Of a stretch of DNA of 64,000 nucleotides, positions 37,159-45,547 are shown one piece after another. Source of the DNA: Planctomycetota bacterium (GTDB lineage: Bacteria; Planctomycetota; UBA1135; GCA-002686595); contig JADJNY010000015.1 of the NCBI GenBank assembly GCA_016714045.1, positions 682,001-746,000 on the forward strand. The letters run 5' to 3'. Position numbers and translations under genes: made by a program. The notes beneath the pieces are model-generated. The model saw only the letters and a list, made by a program, of their open reading frames with translations, was not told the origin of the DNA and searched no databases. Within the stretch, counting starts at the first letter, position 1, and each line of letters starts with the position of its first letter.

Positions 37159-37386
37159 ATGGATACCCAAGAACAGCCCTCGGGACTGCAGATCTGTCCC
37201 ACCCGCATCGACGGGGCCCCCGTCCTGTTCGCCCACAAGGTCACCCAGGGTCAGTGCCAAGACCGCCAGCGCGGGCACTACCACAAGTGCTTCACCTGCG
37301 CCTTCAACAACGCCTTCGTCGCGAAGAACGGTCGCCCCGAGGAGCACGTGAAGCCCGCCCCCCCGAAGAAGGTCCAGGTCGGCTGA
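37159..37386 (+). CDS. 75-residue Cys/His-containing small protein
   Basis: ATG 37159 has a strong ribosome site (GAAGGAGA). The product contains 'LQICPTRIDGAPVLFAHKV' and 'GQCQDRQRGHYHKCFTCAFNNAF', i.e. C-x-x-C plus two His and two further Cys, which could bind zinc or an Fe-S cluster. It ends in a lysine/proline tail. The codon pattern is that of a real gene (GC-rich third positions). I do not recognise the family. The next gene begins 9 bp later on the same strand. Confidence 0.7.
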   Translation: MDTQEQPSGLQICPTRIDGAPVLFAHKVTQGQCQDRQRGHYHKCFTCAFNNAFVAKNGRPEEHVKPAPPKKVQVG

Positions 37387-37395
37387 GCCACGCCG

Positions 37396-38223
37396 ATGCG
37401 TGTGCTCCCGACGCTCTCGCGCTTCGCACTCGGGAGCGCGCTCCTCGTCCTCGCCGCCTGCTCGGCGCCGCGGATCGATCTGGCCGACTGGCGCAGCCGG
37501 ACCTCGCACGAGCGGCCGATGGCGGCGCGCCCGTCGCTCGAGGCCGACTTGGCGACCGTCGAGCGCCTGCGCGAGGCAGATGAGCTGGTCCGCGCGCGTG
37601 AGCTCGCCCTCGCCCTCGCCGCCGAGCACCCCGACGACCCGACGGTGTTGTCCGCGGCCTCGCGCGCCGAGTCGGACGGCGTCTTCCTCCGCCCCGAGGC
37701 CGATACGGACGCGCGCAACCACGCCGCCGCGAGCGCCCTCGACTACGCCGAGCGCGCAACGAGCCTCGGCGCCCACGGGCCGGCTGCCCGGGCTCAGCTC
37801 GGGTGGGCGCTCGGCACGACCACGCACCTCCAGTCGATGAGCGCCCGTAGCGCCCACGCCCGCCGGACGCGGGCCGTCGCGCTGGCGGTGATCGACGAGG
37901 AGCCGGTGAACGCAACGGCGCTCGCGACGCTGGCGATCGTGAACCTGCGGCTCTCGACCTTGCCCTGGATGGCGCGGCTCTTCGCGTCCGACCTGCCCGA
38001 GGCGAGTCTCGCGGACGCTGAGTCGTTCGCGCGCCGCGCGGTCGAGGCCCGCCCGAGCCGCGAGAACCGGCTCGTCCTCGCCAAGGTGCTGCTCGCGCTC
38101 GAGCGCGAGGCCGACGCGCGGTCGGTGCTGGAAGCGGCGCTCGCGACCCCGCCGCGCTTCCCGCGCGATCGAGCCGTCGAAGCGAGCGTGCGTGCGCACC
38201 TCGCTCCGCTCGCCGGACGCTGA
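37396..38223 (+). CDS. Lipoprotein with TPR-like helices
   Basis: ATG 37396 starts a lipoprotein signal (FALGSALLVLAACSAPR; lipobox LAAC). The 275-residue product is alpha-helical with repeated A/L-rich helices of TPR type, e.g. 'ADELVRARELALALAAEHPDDPTVL' and 'LVLAKVLLALEREADARSVLEAAL'. It is probably anchored in the outer membrane or the periplasmic face of the inner membrane and acts as a scaffold. The partner is unknown. It is possibly cotranscribed with the preceding small gene (9-bp gap). Confidence 0.7.
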   Translation: MRVLPTLSRFALGSALLVLAACSAPRIDLADWRSRTSHERPMAARPSLEADLATVERLREADELVRARELALALAAEHPDDPTVLSAASRAESDGVFLRPEADTDARNHAAASALDYAERATSLGAHGPAARAQLGWALGTTTHLQSMSARSAHARRTRAVALAVIDEEPVNATALATLAIVNLRLSTLPWMARLFASDLPEASLADAESFARRAVEARPSRENRLVLAKVLLALEREADARSVLEAALATPPRFPRDRAVEASVRAHLAPLAGR

Positions 38224-38310
38224 GCGACTGTCGGAGGAGCCCGGTCTCCAAACTGTCCGTCTCTCCGACCCAGTTTCCGGCGTGGTGACGCCAGTGCTCT
38301 CTGCGTACGG

Positions 38311-38758
38311 TTGCCCCCGCGCGCCGACCGTTCGACTTGCCCGCACGCTTCGAGCGACGGCTCCCGCAAGAGCTCGCGCGGCGCTCGGGAGTTCGCTCCC
38401 CGAGGCGAGCTGCGTTTCGTCCTCCGGCACGCCGCGGACGCAGCGCTTCGCCGCCGCGCGCTGCGCAGCGCAGGGACGACGTTCGTCACCTGGGGCCCGC
38501 TTCGTACGAACAGCGCCCGCTGCAGTCGCTCCGCGCCGCGTGCGACGAGGCGGCCGAGCGCGCACCTGGGACGTCGTGCGCGAGGACGTCGCCGCGAAGG
38601 CGATCGAGATGCGGCGGCAGGGCTTCTTCGGCGCTGCGATCCTGCCGATGGCCGAGCTCGAGTACACGGGCATCACGGAGAAGCTCGCGGCGCTCGATGG
38701 GAGGTTCCGCTTGCGCCATGCGGTCGAGGCGCGCGAGCACGAGCTCGTCCACGGTTGA
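38311..38758 (+). pseudogene. Decayed or misread gene with two frame changes
   Basis: Three frames carry protein-like text in series: 'GELRFVLRHAADAALRRRALRSAGTTFVTWGP' (about 38400-38500), 'ASYEQRPLQSLRAACDEAAER' (38500-38565), then 'TWDVVREDVAAKAIEMRRQGFFGAAILPMAELEYTGITEKLAALDGRFRLRHAVEAREHELVHG', ending at TGA 38758. Joining them gives a continuous ~120-residue helical protein. Either the gene is broken or the sequence has two indels. The family is unknown and the 5' limit is unclear. Confidence 0.4.
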
Positions 38759-38816
38759 GCCGAGCTCGTGCGCGGACCAAGAAGCGCGCTCGGTGGCGCG
38801 CACGCTGGGACGCCCG

Positions 38817-38886
38817 CGTCGGGAGGCTCGTGTCGGGAGGCTCGCGGCGGGAGGCTCGTGGCGGGAGACTCGCGGCGGGAGACGCG
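38817..38886. repeat. Five 14-bp tandem repeats upstream of the PAC2 gene
   Basis: Units CGTCGGGAGGCTCG, TGTCGGGAGGCTCG, CGGCGGGAGGCTCG, TGGCGGGAGACTCG and CGGCGGGAGACGCG run head to tail. A looser series with 'CGCTGAGAA/CACG' follows to about 38975. The 248-bp gap 38759-39006 has no gene. Confidence 0.75.
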
Positions 38887-39006
38887 CGCCTCGAGGCCCG
38901 CGCTGAAGAACGCTCGCTGAGATGCACACGCCGAGAAACGCACGCTGAGAAGCACGCGTCGTGATATGCACGCCGTCGCGGCACGGAGAACGAAAGAGAG
39001 CACGCC

Positions 39007-39939
39007 ATGAACGACCTGCACGAACCCTGGTTGATCGCCGCGTGGCCCGGCATGGGCGGCGTCGCGCAGATCGCGGCCGGTTTCTTGGCCCAAACGCTCG
39101 ACGCGAAGCGGCTCGACGCGGTCGACCTGCGCACGCTCGTCGAGCCGCGCGCGGTCGACGTGCGCTCTGGCCTCGTGCAACGCGCGGCGTCGACGCACGC
39201 GGCCTTCCACGCGTGGAAGAACCCGACCGGCGGGCGCGACCTGCTCTTCTACCTGGCGAACGAGCAGCCCGAGCGCGAGCCGTGGACGTACTGCAACCGC
39301 GTGATGGCGCTCGCGAAGGAACTCGGAGCGCGCCGTGTGATCACGTTCGCCGCGATGGGCACGCCGATCGAGCCGCGTGCGGAGCCGCGCGTGTTCGCGG
39401 TCGCGACGAGCGCGCCGCTGCTCGAGGAGCTGGTCACGCACGGCGCCGAACCACTGGGCGAAGGTCAGATCAGCGGCCTGAACGGCCTCGTCCTCGCCGC
39501 GGCGGCGGAGCAAAGGATCGAGGCCGTCTGCCTGCTCGGTGAGTTCCCGTACTTCGCGGCTGCGATCGCGAACCCGAAGGCCTCGTCCGCCGTGCTGCGC
39601 GTCTTCGAGCGGCTCGCGGGCGTCCTCGTCGACCGCAAGGAGCTCGACGCGCACGTTCCCGCGGTCGAAGCGGCGCTCGACGAGGCGCTGGAGAAGCTGC
39701 GGCGCGCGTCGGAGCCGAAGGGCGAGCCCGCGATGCCGGCGGAGGGCGAGGAGTGGAAGCACGCGCGTCCTGTCGAACCGCGCCCGACGATGGAAGAAGC
39801 GCGGCGCATCGAGCAGCTCTTCGAACGCGCGAGCCGCGACAAGGGTCAGGCGCTCGCGCTGAAGTCCGAGCTCGATCGGCTCGGCGTGTTCAAGCGCTAC
39901 GAGGACCGCTTCCTCGACCTGTTCAAGCAGGCGGGCTGA
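39007..39939 (+). CDS. PAC2 family protein
   Basis: The 310-residue product begins 'LIAAWPGMGGVAQIAAGFLAQTLDAKRLDAVD', followed by 'RDLLFYLANEQPER', 'AKELGARRVITFAAMGTPIEPR', 'GQISGLNGLVLAAAAEQRIEAVCLLGEFPYFAAAIANPKASSAVLRVFERLAG', which is the PAC2 (proteasome-assembly-chaperone-like) pattern found in bacteria and archaea. The last ~80 residues are charged and helical. Bacterial PAC2 proteins have no settled function; some bind ATP-grasp partners. Start ATG 39007. It is convergent with the next gene. Confidence 0.8.
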   Translation: MNDLHEPWLIAAWPGMGGVAQIAAGFLAQTLDAKRLDAVDLRTLVEPRAVDVRSGLVQRAASTHAAFHAWKNPTGGRDLLFYLANEQPEREPWTYCNRVMALAKELGARRVITFAAMGTPIEPRAEPRVFAVATSAPLLEELVTHGAEPLGEGQISGLNGLVLAAAAEQRIEAVCLLGEFPYFAAAIANPKASSAVLRVFERLAGVLVDRKELDAHVPAVEAALDEALEKLRRASEPKGEPAMPAEGEEWKHARPVEPRPTMEEARRIEQLFERASRDKGQALALKSELDRLGVFKRYEDRFLDLFKQAG

Positions 39940-39950
39940 CGCCGCGCGCG

Positions 39951-41186
39951 TCAGCGCTTCGTCGTCGTCGGCTGCGCGCCCGCGGCCGCGAGGATCTCGG
40001 CCTCGGTCAGGATGCGCGGCGTCTGCTTCGCGAGGTCGAGGACCTTCTGCACGCGCTCGTCGGTCGGCGTGATGCCGCGCTTCTCGAGGAACCACGTCAC
40101 GTTCGACTTGCCGCTCATCGGGCCGACGGTGATCACCTGCTCGAGCCCGACCAAGTCCGCCGGCACGCCCGAGTACACGCGGTTTGCGAGCCAGTGATCG
40201 CCCTTTTTGAAGGCCTTGATCACGGCGGCGGCATGCACGCCGGTGCCGGTCTCGAACGCGTCCTTGCCGAACACGGGGTAGTTCGGCGGGAGCGGCACGC
40301 CCGTGACCTCGTGCGCGAGGCGCACGTAGTCGCCGAGCTTCGAGAGGTCGTTCTGGACCAAGCCCATCAAGCGCAGGTTGACGAGTAAGAGGTCCATCTC
40401 CGTGTTCCCCGCGCGCTCGCCGAGGCCGAGCGCGGTCGCGTGCACGCGCGTGGCGCCCGCTTCGATCGCGGCGAGCGCGTTGATCAAGCCGAGCCCGCGG
40501 TCGCGGTGTCCGTGCCAGTCGATGCCGACGTCCGCGCCGGTCTTCGCGACCACGTCCTTCACGAACGTGATCAAGCGCTTCACGCCCGACGGCGTCGCGT
40601 GGCCACACGTGTCGCACACGCAGATGCGCTTCGCGCCGGCTTCGATCGCGGTCGTGTAGAGCGCGCGGACGTTCTCGGGGCTCGCGCGCGTCGTGTCCTC
40701 GGTCACGAACATGACCGGAAGGCCGTTCTTGACGCCGAACTCGACCGCCTCGCGCGAGAGCTTGAGCATCTGGTCGAGCTCCCAGCCCTCCGCGAACTGG
40801 CGGATGGGGGAGCTGCCGATGAACGCGCAGACCTCGACGGGCCGGCCGGTGGCCTGCACGACGTCGACGACGGGCGCGATGTCCGTGACGAGCGTGCGGC
40901 ACGCGACGTTGGGCGTGATGCGCAGCTTCGTCATCTCGCGGCACAGCGTCGTGATGTGCTCGCGCGCGCGCGCGCCGGCGCCGGGGAGGCCGATGTTCGC
41001 GGTGTGGATCCCGAGCTGATCCATCAAGTGGACGAGCTCGATCTTCCGCGCGAGCTCGGGATCGTGCGCGGACGGGCTCTGCAGGCCGTCGCGCAGCGTC
41101 TCGTCGTCGAACTGGATCGGCTTCGCCGTCGTCTTCGGGTCCGCGTTCCAGTCGTGGATCAGGTCGTTCGGGCGCGTGTCGGTCAT
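39951..41186 (-). CDS. Isopropylmalate/homocitrate synthase family enzyme
   Basis: The 411-residue product is a DRE-TIM metallolyase: 'DETLRDGLQSPSAHDPELARKIELVHLMDQLGIHTANIGLPG', 'CDTCGHATPSGV', 'DWHGHRDRGLGLINALAAIEAGATRVHATALGLGERAGNTEMDLLL' and 'GTGVHAAAVIKA'. Condensing enzymes of this group join acetyl-CoA to a 2-oxoacid. It resembles LeuA-like and homocitrate-synthase-like proteins but is shorter than LeuA (~500) and lacks the usual regulatory domain, so leucine feedback is not evident. The substrate is open (2-oxoisovalerate, pyruvate or 2-oxoglutarate). Confidence 0.82.
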   Translation of the reverse strand: MTDTRPNDLIHDWNADPKTTAKPIQFDDETLRDGLQSPSAHDPELARKIELVHLMDQLGIHTANIGLPGAGARAREHITTLCREMTKLRITPNVACRTLVTDIAPVVDVVQATGRPVEVCAFIGSSPIRQFAEGWELDQMLKLSREAVEFGVKNGLPVMFVTEDTTRASPENVRALYTTAIEAGAKRICVCDTCGHATPSGVKRLITFVKDVVAKTGADVGIDWHGHRDRGLGLINALAAIEAGATRVHATALGLGERAGNTEMDLLLVNLRLMGLVQNDLSKLGDYVRLAHEVTGVPLPPNYPVFGKDAFETGTGVHAAAVIKAFKKGDHWLANRVYSGVPADLVGLEQVITVGPMSGKSNVTWFLEKRGITPTDERVQKVLDLAKQTPRILTEAEILAAAGAQPTTTKR

Positions 41187-41256
41187 GGCGTGGTTCGCGG
41201 GCGTTCGGGGGGCCCTGGGTAGCCCGTCATCCTAACGACCGGACACCGTGAACGCG

Positions 41257-41313
41257 GTGAAGAAGTCCTCGGGCGCGGCGCGGGGCCGGCGGTGAGAAGT
41301 CCCCGGGCGCGGC
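41257..41313. repeat. Short direct repeat, 35-bp period
   Basis: GTGAAGAAGTCCTCGGGCGC at 41257 is echoed by GTGAGAAGTCCCCGGGCGC at 41292, both followed by GGCG. The GTGAAGAAGTC start resembles the end of the 160-bp inverted-repeat element found at 53980 and 62200, but the rest does not match. The gap between the synthase gene and DUF3592 has no gene. Confidence 0.4.
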
Positions 41314-41405
41314 GTGATCGCGCGTGCGGCGCTCTGGCCGCTCACGCTCGTCCGCAGGCGCGGCGCGACCGTGCGGAGGGAGCGCGCGCGCGGCGCCCAG
41401 GCCGT

Positions 41406-41876
41406 TCACGCGCGTCTGCGCGCCCGAGCCGATCGCACCAGGAAGAGCCCGACGAGCACGAACACGACGCCGAGCAGGACGCCGACCCATGCGTTGTCCA
41501 CGCGTCGCTCGAGGACGGCATCGCTCGGGTCCGCGGGGTTCACCCAGCAGGTCGAGGTCGAACCCACGGGGTGGCGCGCCAAGACCGCGCGCGCATGATC
41601 GCGATCGCCCGAGTCCGAGAACGCGACTTGGTCCGAGGTGTGCTCGATGGAGTCGACCACGTAGCGATAGGTGACGTGCACGTGGAACGCGTCCGACTCG
41701 AACGCGCTGCTCGCGGCGAGGATCGTGCACGGCGCCTCCGTCCAACGGTTCGACGCCTCCAGCCGGCTCTGCAGCCGGACGACGAAGCCGAGCGCGACCA
41801 GACCCACGAGGACGAAGAGCACGCCGGGGACGAGGCGGATCAAGCGGACGCCGGAGGCGGGAGCGCTGGCGGACAT
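41406..41876 (-). CDS. DUF3592 membrane protein, copy 1
   Basis: ATG 41876 gives 156 residues with a first helix (LVPGVLFVLVGLVALGFVVRL), a short outside domain 'WTEAPCTILAASSAFESDAFHVHVTYRYVVDSIEHTSDQVAFSDSG' and 'YPVGSTSTCWVNPADPSDAVLE', and a second helix (AWVGVLLGVVFVLVGLFLV). This is the DUF3592 pattern. A second member lies just upstream on the same strand. Role unknown; the extracellular loop looks immunoglobulin-like. Confidence 0.75.
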   Translation of the reverse strand: MSASAPASGVRLIRLVPGVLFVLVGLVALGFVVRLQSRLEASNRWTEAPCTILAASSAFESDAFHVHVTYRYVVDSIEHTSDQVAFSDSGDRDHARAVLARHPVGSTSTCWVNPADPSDAVLERRVDNAWVGVLLGVVFVLVGLFLVRSARARRRA

Positions 41877-42052
41877 CGTGCGCAACCTACCCGAGGTCTC
41901 GGCGGTTCTTCACGCGGGAGTCGAGTCCTCTCGTCGCGCGCTCGACGGGACCGAGCTCGTGAGCGCGAGCGTGGCACGGGGTCGAGCTCGATTTCGGCTC
42001 GCCCGTGCGCTCGATGGATGCAGCGCCGCCTCGCAGCGGGACGGCACGAGCT

Positions 42053-42553
42053 TCAGGCGAACCCGCGCAGCTTTCGCAGGACGAAGATCAGCGGCCCGAG
42101 CACGAGGAAGACGACGCCGACGAGCGTCGGGAGCCAGACGCCGCTCGCGCTGCGGTCGAGCACGGCCTCCGTCGGGTCCTCGGGGTTCACGAAGCAGGTG
42201 ACGGTCGTGCCGACGGGGTACCGCGCGGCGACTTCGCGAGCATCGTCGGGGTCGGACGTGTGGACCTCGGCGAAGGAGAGGCGCGTGCCCGTGTGTTCGA
42301 CGCCCGCGAGCTCGTACCGATAGGAGACGTGCGCGCCGTACGTCCCGTGGCCCTTGCCGGACGTGTGCCGCTCGGTGCTCGCCTCGAGGATCGTGCACGG
42401 CCGGGCGATCCAGTGCTCCGACTCGCCCTGCTTGATCAGCGGCAGGAGCGTGCCGAAGACGAGCACGAGCAGGCCGACGAGGAACGCGATCGAACAGACG
42501 ACCAGGGTCCCGACGGGACCGAGGCGACGGCGTGAACGCAGGTGCGAGTGCAT
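42053..42553 (-). CDS. DUF3592 membrane protein, copy 2
   Basis: ATG 42553 gives 166 residues with the same plan as the neighbour: helix (VVCSIAFLVGLLVLVFGTLL), 'WIARPCTILEASTERHTSGKGHGTYGAHVSYRYELAGVEHTGTRLSFAEVHTSD', 'YPVGTTVTCFVNPEDPTEAVLDR', helix (TLVGVVFLVLGPLIFVLRKL). The shared blocks PCTIL, YRY and V/PVGT..CxVNPxDP show that the two genes are tandem paralogs. They lie 176 bp apart and probably form one transcript. Confidence 0.78.
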   Translation of the reverse strand: MHSHLRSRRRLGPVGTLVVCSIAFLVGLLVLVFGTLLPLIKQGESEHWIARPCTILEASTERHTSGKGHGTYGAHVSYRYELAGVEHTGTRLSFAEVHTSDPDDAREVAARYPVGTTVTCFVNPEDPTEAVLDRSASGVWLPTLVGVVFLVLGPLIFVLRKLRGFA

Positions 42554-42738
42554 GAGCGAGTGAGACGAACCTACCGTGGATTTCGGCGGGCATTCAGGCT
42601 CGAGTTCGTGGCGTCGAGGCCTGGCGGGCGCCGCTCGGGAGTCGAGCGGGCTTTCGAAAAACGGCGTGGCGCCCAGCCGGGGCGCGGTCGAGCGGACGTC
42701 GGAGCCTGGGCGCGGCCGCCCAGCCGGCGCGCCAACGA

Positions 42739-42766
42739 GCGCGGGCGCCTCGAGGGGCGCCCGCGC
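42739..42766 (-). terminator. Hairpin after the thioredoxin-like selenoprotein candidate
   Basis: GCGCGGGCGCC pairs exactly with GGCGCCCGCGC around TCGAGG, 38 bp past the stop codon (minus strand). There is no T-tract, so termination is only probable. The gap 42554-42804 has no gene. Confidence 0.45.
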
Positions 42767-42804
42767 GTCACGGCGAGGTCGCGTTAGGGCGACTCGCGGT
42801 CGCG

Positions 42805-43794
42805 CTACTTGTTCAAGTCGATCTTCGCCAGCGCGACGAAGCGCTCGAAGCGCTTGCCGTTCTTCGTGCCCTCGTGCTTCTTCGCGAGGCTCTCCGCGCG
42901 CTTCACGTTGCCGGGCTCGAAGGGCTTCTTCTTCGCCACGTCGTTCGTGAACGAGGCGAACGCCTTGTCGGCGTCGCGCTCGGCGGCGAGCTCGGGGCTC
43001 GCGAGCTTCGTCTTGAGCTCGGCGACCTTCGTCGCGAGGTCCACAGCACCCTTGGTCGACTTCTCGAGCTTCGCGGCGAGCGCGTCGGCGGCGACGACGT
43101 CGCCCGACTCGATCATCCGCTTCGCGCGCTCGATCTTGGCCGTCGTGCGGGCGACGAACTCGTCCTTCGCCGCCTTGGAAGCGTCGCTCGCGAGCTTGTC
43201 GCACTCCGCGATCGCGGCGGCGAGGTCGCCCTTGCCGAACGCGGACCACGCCTTCTCGAGCTCCTTCGGCGTGCCCGCGGGCGCTTGCTTCGACTTCTTG
43301 ATCTCGGCGGCGATCGTCTCCTCGAGCTTCTTGCCGAAGTCACCGGGGTGACCCTGCAGGAGCACGGACCCGTCGATGCCGAGCACCGCGGTCTCGGGGA
43401 GCCCGCTGCCCGTCGTGGAGAGCGGGCGCTCGGTGGTCCACATGGCCCCGTTGCCCATCCACTTCATCTTCCACGCGAACGCCTCGTAGACGTCCTTCGG
43501 CGTGTTCTGGCACTCGACGAAGAGCACCTGCACGTCGTCGCCGTACTGTTCCTGGAGCTTCACGGAGGCCGGCACGGACCCCCCAATGCAGCCCCCTCAG
43601 TTCTTGCCCCAGAAGTCGATGACGATCGGCGTGCCGCGCAGCTCGTCGAGGTTCTTGAGCCCGAGCGCGTGCAGCGGCGACTCGCGGAACGTGTAGAGGA
43701 TGCCGGAGTCGGCGGCGGGCGCGGCGCTCGACGCGAGCCAGGTCGCGCCGACCACCGTCAGCGCGGCGACGAGGCCGAGGACGGGGAGCTTCAT
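42805..43794 (-). CDS. Thioredoxin-like protein with in-frame TGA at the active site: candidate selenoprotein (U-G-G-C)
   Basis: ATG 43794 starts a signal peptide (LPVLGLVAALTVVGATWLASSAAPA). The thioredoxin strand 'LRGTPIVIDFWGKN' then meets TGA at 43597-43599 (codon 66), and the same frame goes on as 'GGCIGGSVPASVKLQEQYGDDVQVLFVECQN'. A cis-Pro loop (GLPETAVLGIDG) and a ~160-residue K/A-rich helical C-terminus follow, to a TGA-free end at 42805. Thioredoxin-fold proteins normally have Cys-x-x-Cys after 'FW'; here TGA occupies the first Cys position and TGC the second, so U66-G-G-C69. A hairpin lies at the expected distance. If TGA is a true stop, the gene is split into 65 and 257 codons. 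mnmH elsewhere in the window shows that the cell handles selenium. Confidence 0.7.
43564..43583 (-). promoter_or_regulatory. Candidate bacterial SECIS hairpin
   Basis: On the minus strand, GGGGGUC (13 nt after the TGA) pairs with GGCCUCC (7 pairs incl. two G-U) around the loop CGUGCC. Bacterial SECIS hairpins place a small loop with GU about 16-25 nt past the UGA; here the loop begins 20 nt past it. It lies inside the coding frame, as bacterial SECIS must. The sequence is GC-rich, so a chance hairpin is possible. Confidence 0.5.
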
Positions 43795-44091
43795 GGGGTG
43801 CCTCTCGAACGGGATCGGGACGGGAACGAGGCCCGACCGTACCCGGCGGCGCTGGAACGCACAACGGGACCCCGGCGGGGGCGGACGGGTCGAGGCGGGG
43901 GGAGGCCGCGCTCGGCCCCGCTCCCCGAGGCCGGGCCCTGTCCCCGGCCACCCGGGGGACCATTTTGCGCATTCCTAGGCCTCCTTGCCCTGGAAGCCGG
44001 TCCTCGCGGGCCGTAGCTTGCCGCGCTCGTTCACGACGCCCGTGGCAGCGGGCGGTAGCTGGTCTGGTTCGTCGAGGTAGGTCTCGCCCGC

Positions 44092-45420
44092 ATGGCATTC
44101 GACAAGGTTCTGAAGTTCGGTGGCGCCGCCCTGGCCGATGGCCCGGGGGTCCAGCGTTGTTGTGAGCTCGCGGTCCGCTACGGCGGCGAGCGGCCCGTGA
44201 TCGTCGTCAGCGCCCACCACGGCGTGACCGACCTCCTCGACACCGTCGCGCGCTCCGCCGTCGACGGCATGCTCGAGGGCGATCGCGTCCGCATCCGACA
44301 CCGGACGCTCCTGCGCCAGCTCGGACTGCACCCCGAGCTGCTCGACCGCTACTTCACCGAGCTCTTCGGCCTGCTCGGCGGCATCCACGCGCGCGGGCGG
44401 CTCGAGCCGTCGGAGCGCGACCTCGTCCTCTCCTTCGGCGAGCGCATGAGCGCGCGCATCGTCGCGCAGTCGCTGCGCGCGATGGGCCATCTCGCGACGC
44501 CGGTCGATGCGTTCGACCTCGGCCTCGTGTCCGATTCGAACCACGGCGCCGCGCGTCCGCTGCCCGAGAGCCGTCAGAAGGTGAAGAGCGCGCTCCTCGA
44601 CGTCCCGGGCATCCCGGTCGTCACCGGGTTCCTCGCGAAGGATCGGCGCGGCACCCTGCCCACGCTCGGACGCAACGGCTCCGATCTCACGGCCGCGCTG
44701 ATGGCGGAGGCGGTCGGCGCGGGCGAGCTCCAACTCTGGAAGGCCGTCGGCGGGATCATGACGGCCGATCCGAAGCTCGTGCCCGAGGCGCGCGTCGTCG
44801 AACACCTCGGCTTCACGGAGGCCGCGGAGTTCGCGCTCTACGGCGCGCAGGTGCTCCACGGCGCTGCGCTCGCGCCCGCGCAGCGCGCGAACGTGAACGT
44901 ACGCCTGCTCGACGTGAACGACCCCGAGGGCCCCGGGACGATGCTCGCGACGCAGACGCGCGGCGAGGGCCCGGTGGGCATCGCGGCGCGCAGGAAGCTC
45001 GTGCGCGTCGACCTCGACCTGTCGGGCACCGACGATCGCAGCGAGCGCATGGCGGAGCTCTTCGCCGCGCTGCAACGGCACAACATCGATCCGGGTCCGA
45101 TCTCGAGCACGGCGGAGACGTTCTCCGTGTTCGTGCCGCACTCGTCGGCCTTGGAGTCGATGCTCTGCGACTTCGGCGCGCGAGCGCGCACCGAATCGGA
45201 TCTGGCGCTCGTCGCGCTCATCGGCCGCAGCATCGGCTGGGACGCGGCGCTCTGGCAGCGCGCGATGTCCGCGTTCGTGAACGAAGGGATCGAGGTCTCG
45301 GACGCGTTCGTCGGTTCGCGTTCCCCGAGCCAGGTGTTCGTCGTCGCCGCGTCCGACGTCGAACGCGCCGTCCAAGCCCTCCACGCGCACCTGTTCCGGC
45401 CGGCGGAGCTGAGCACCTGA
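44092..45420 (+). CDS. lysC: Aspartate kinase-like enzyme
   Basis: The 442-residue product starts 'MAFDKVLKFGGAALADGPGVQRCCELA' (KFGG motif) and has 'ERPVIVVSAHHGVTDLL', 'FGERMSARIVAQSLR', 'VVTGFLAKDRRGTLPTLGRNGSDLTAALMAEAVGAGELQLWKAVGGIMTADPKLVPEARVVEHLGFTEAAEFALYGAQVLHGAAL', i.e. the amino-acid kinase fold with the aspartate-kinase pattern GRNGSDLTAAL. The C-terminal ~150 residues are two ACT domains, typical of feedback-regulated aspartokinase. It phosphorylates aspartate in the path to Lys, Thr and Met. It is divergent from the thioredoxin-like gene; 297 bp between them hold no gene. Confidence 0.88.
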   Translation: MAFDKVLKFGGAALADGPGVQRCCELAVRYGGERPVIVVSAHHGVTDLLDTVARSAVDGMLEGDRVRIRHRTLLRQLGLHPELLDRYFTELFGLLGGIHARGRLEPSERDLVLSFGERMSARIVAQSLRAMGHLATPVDAFDLGLVSDSNHGAARPLPESRQKVKSALLDVPGIPVVTGFLAKDRRGTLPTLGRNGSDLTAALMAEAVGAGELQLWKAVGGIMTADPKLVPEARVVEHLGFTEAAEFALYGAQVLHGAALAPAQRANVNVRLLDVNDPEGPGTMLATQTRGEGPVGIAARRKLVRVDLDLSGTDDRSERMAELFAALQRHNIDPGPISSTAETFSVFVPHSSALESMLCDFGARARTESDLALVALIGRSIGWDAALWQRAMSAFVNEGIEVSDAFVGSRSPSQVFVVAASDVERAVQALHAHLFRPAELST

Positions 45421-45425
45421 CCGCC

Positions 45426-45443
45426 GCGCGGCTCGGGCCGCGC
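45426..45443 (+). terminator. Weak hairpin after lysC
   Basis: GCGCGGC and GCCGCGC pair around TCGG just past the lysC stop. There is no T-tract, so this may be only a GC-rich chance hairpin. Confidence 0.3.
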
Positions 45444-45547
45444 GCGCGCGCGGGTTGTCTCCGCGCCGTGCATTCCCCATCCTGTCGCGCGTTCCGGGGC
45501 GCTCCGCGGCCGCGTGCGCCCCGAAACGCAGGAGCCGCATCCGCGAC

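Noticed and set aside
42805..43575. Separate gene starting at the first ATG/GTG past the TGA
   Set aside because: It would begin after the thioredoxin strand and active site with no ribosome site; the upstream 65 codons are the missing half in the same frame.
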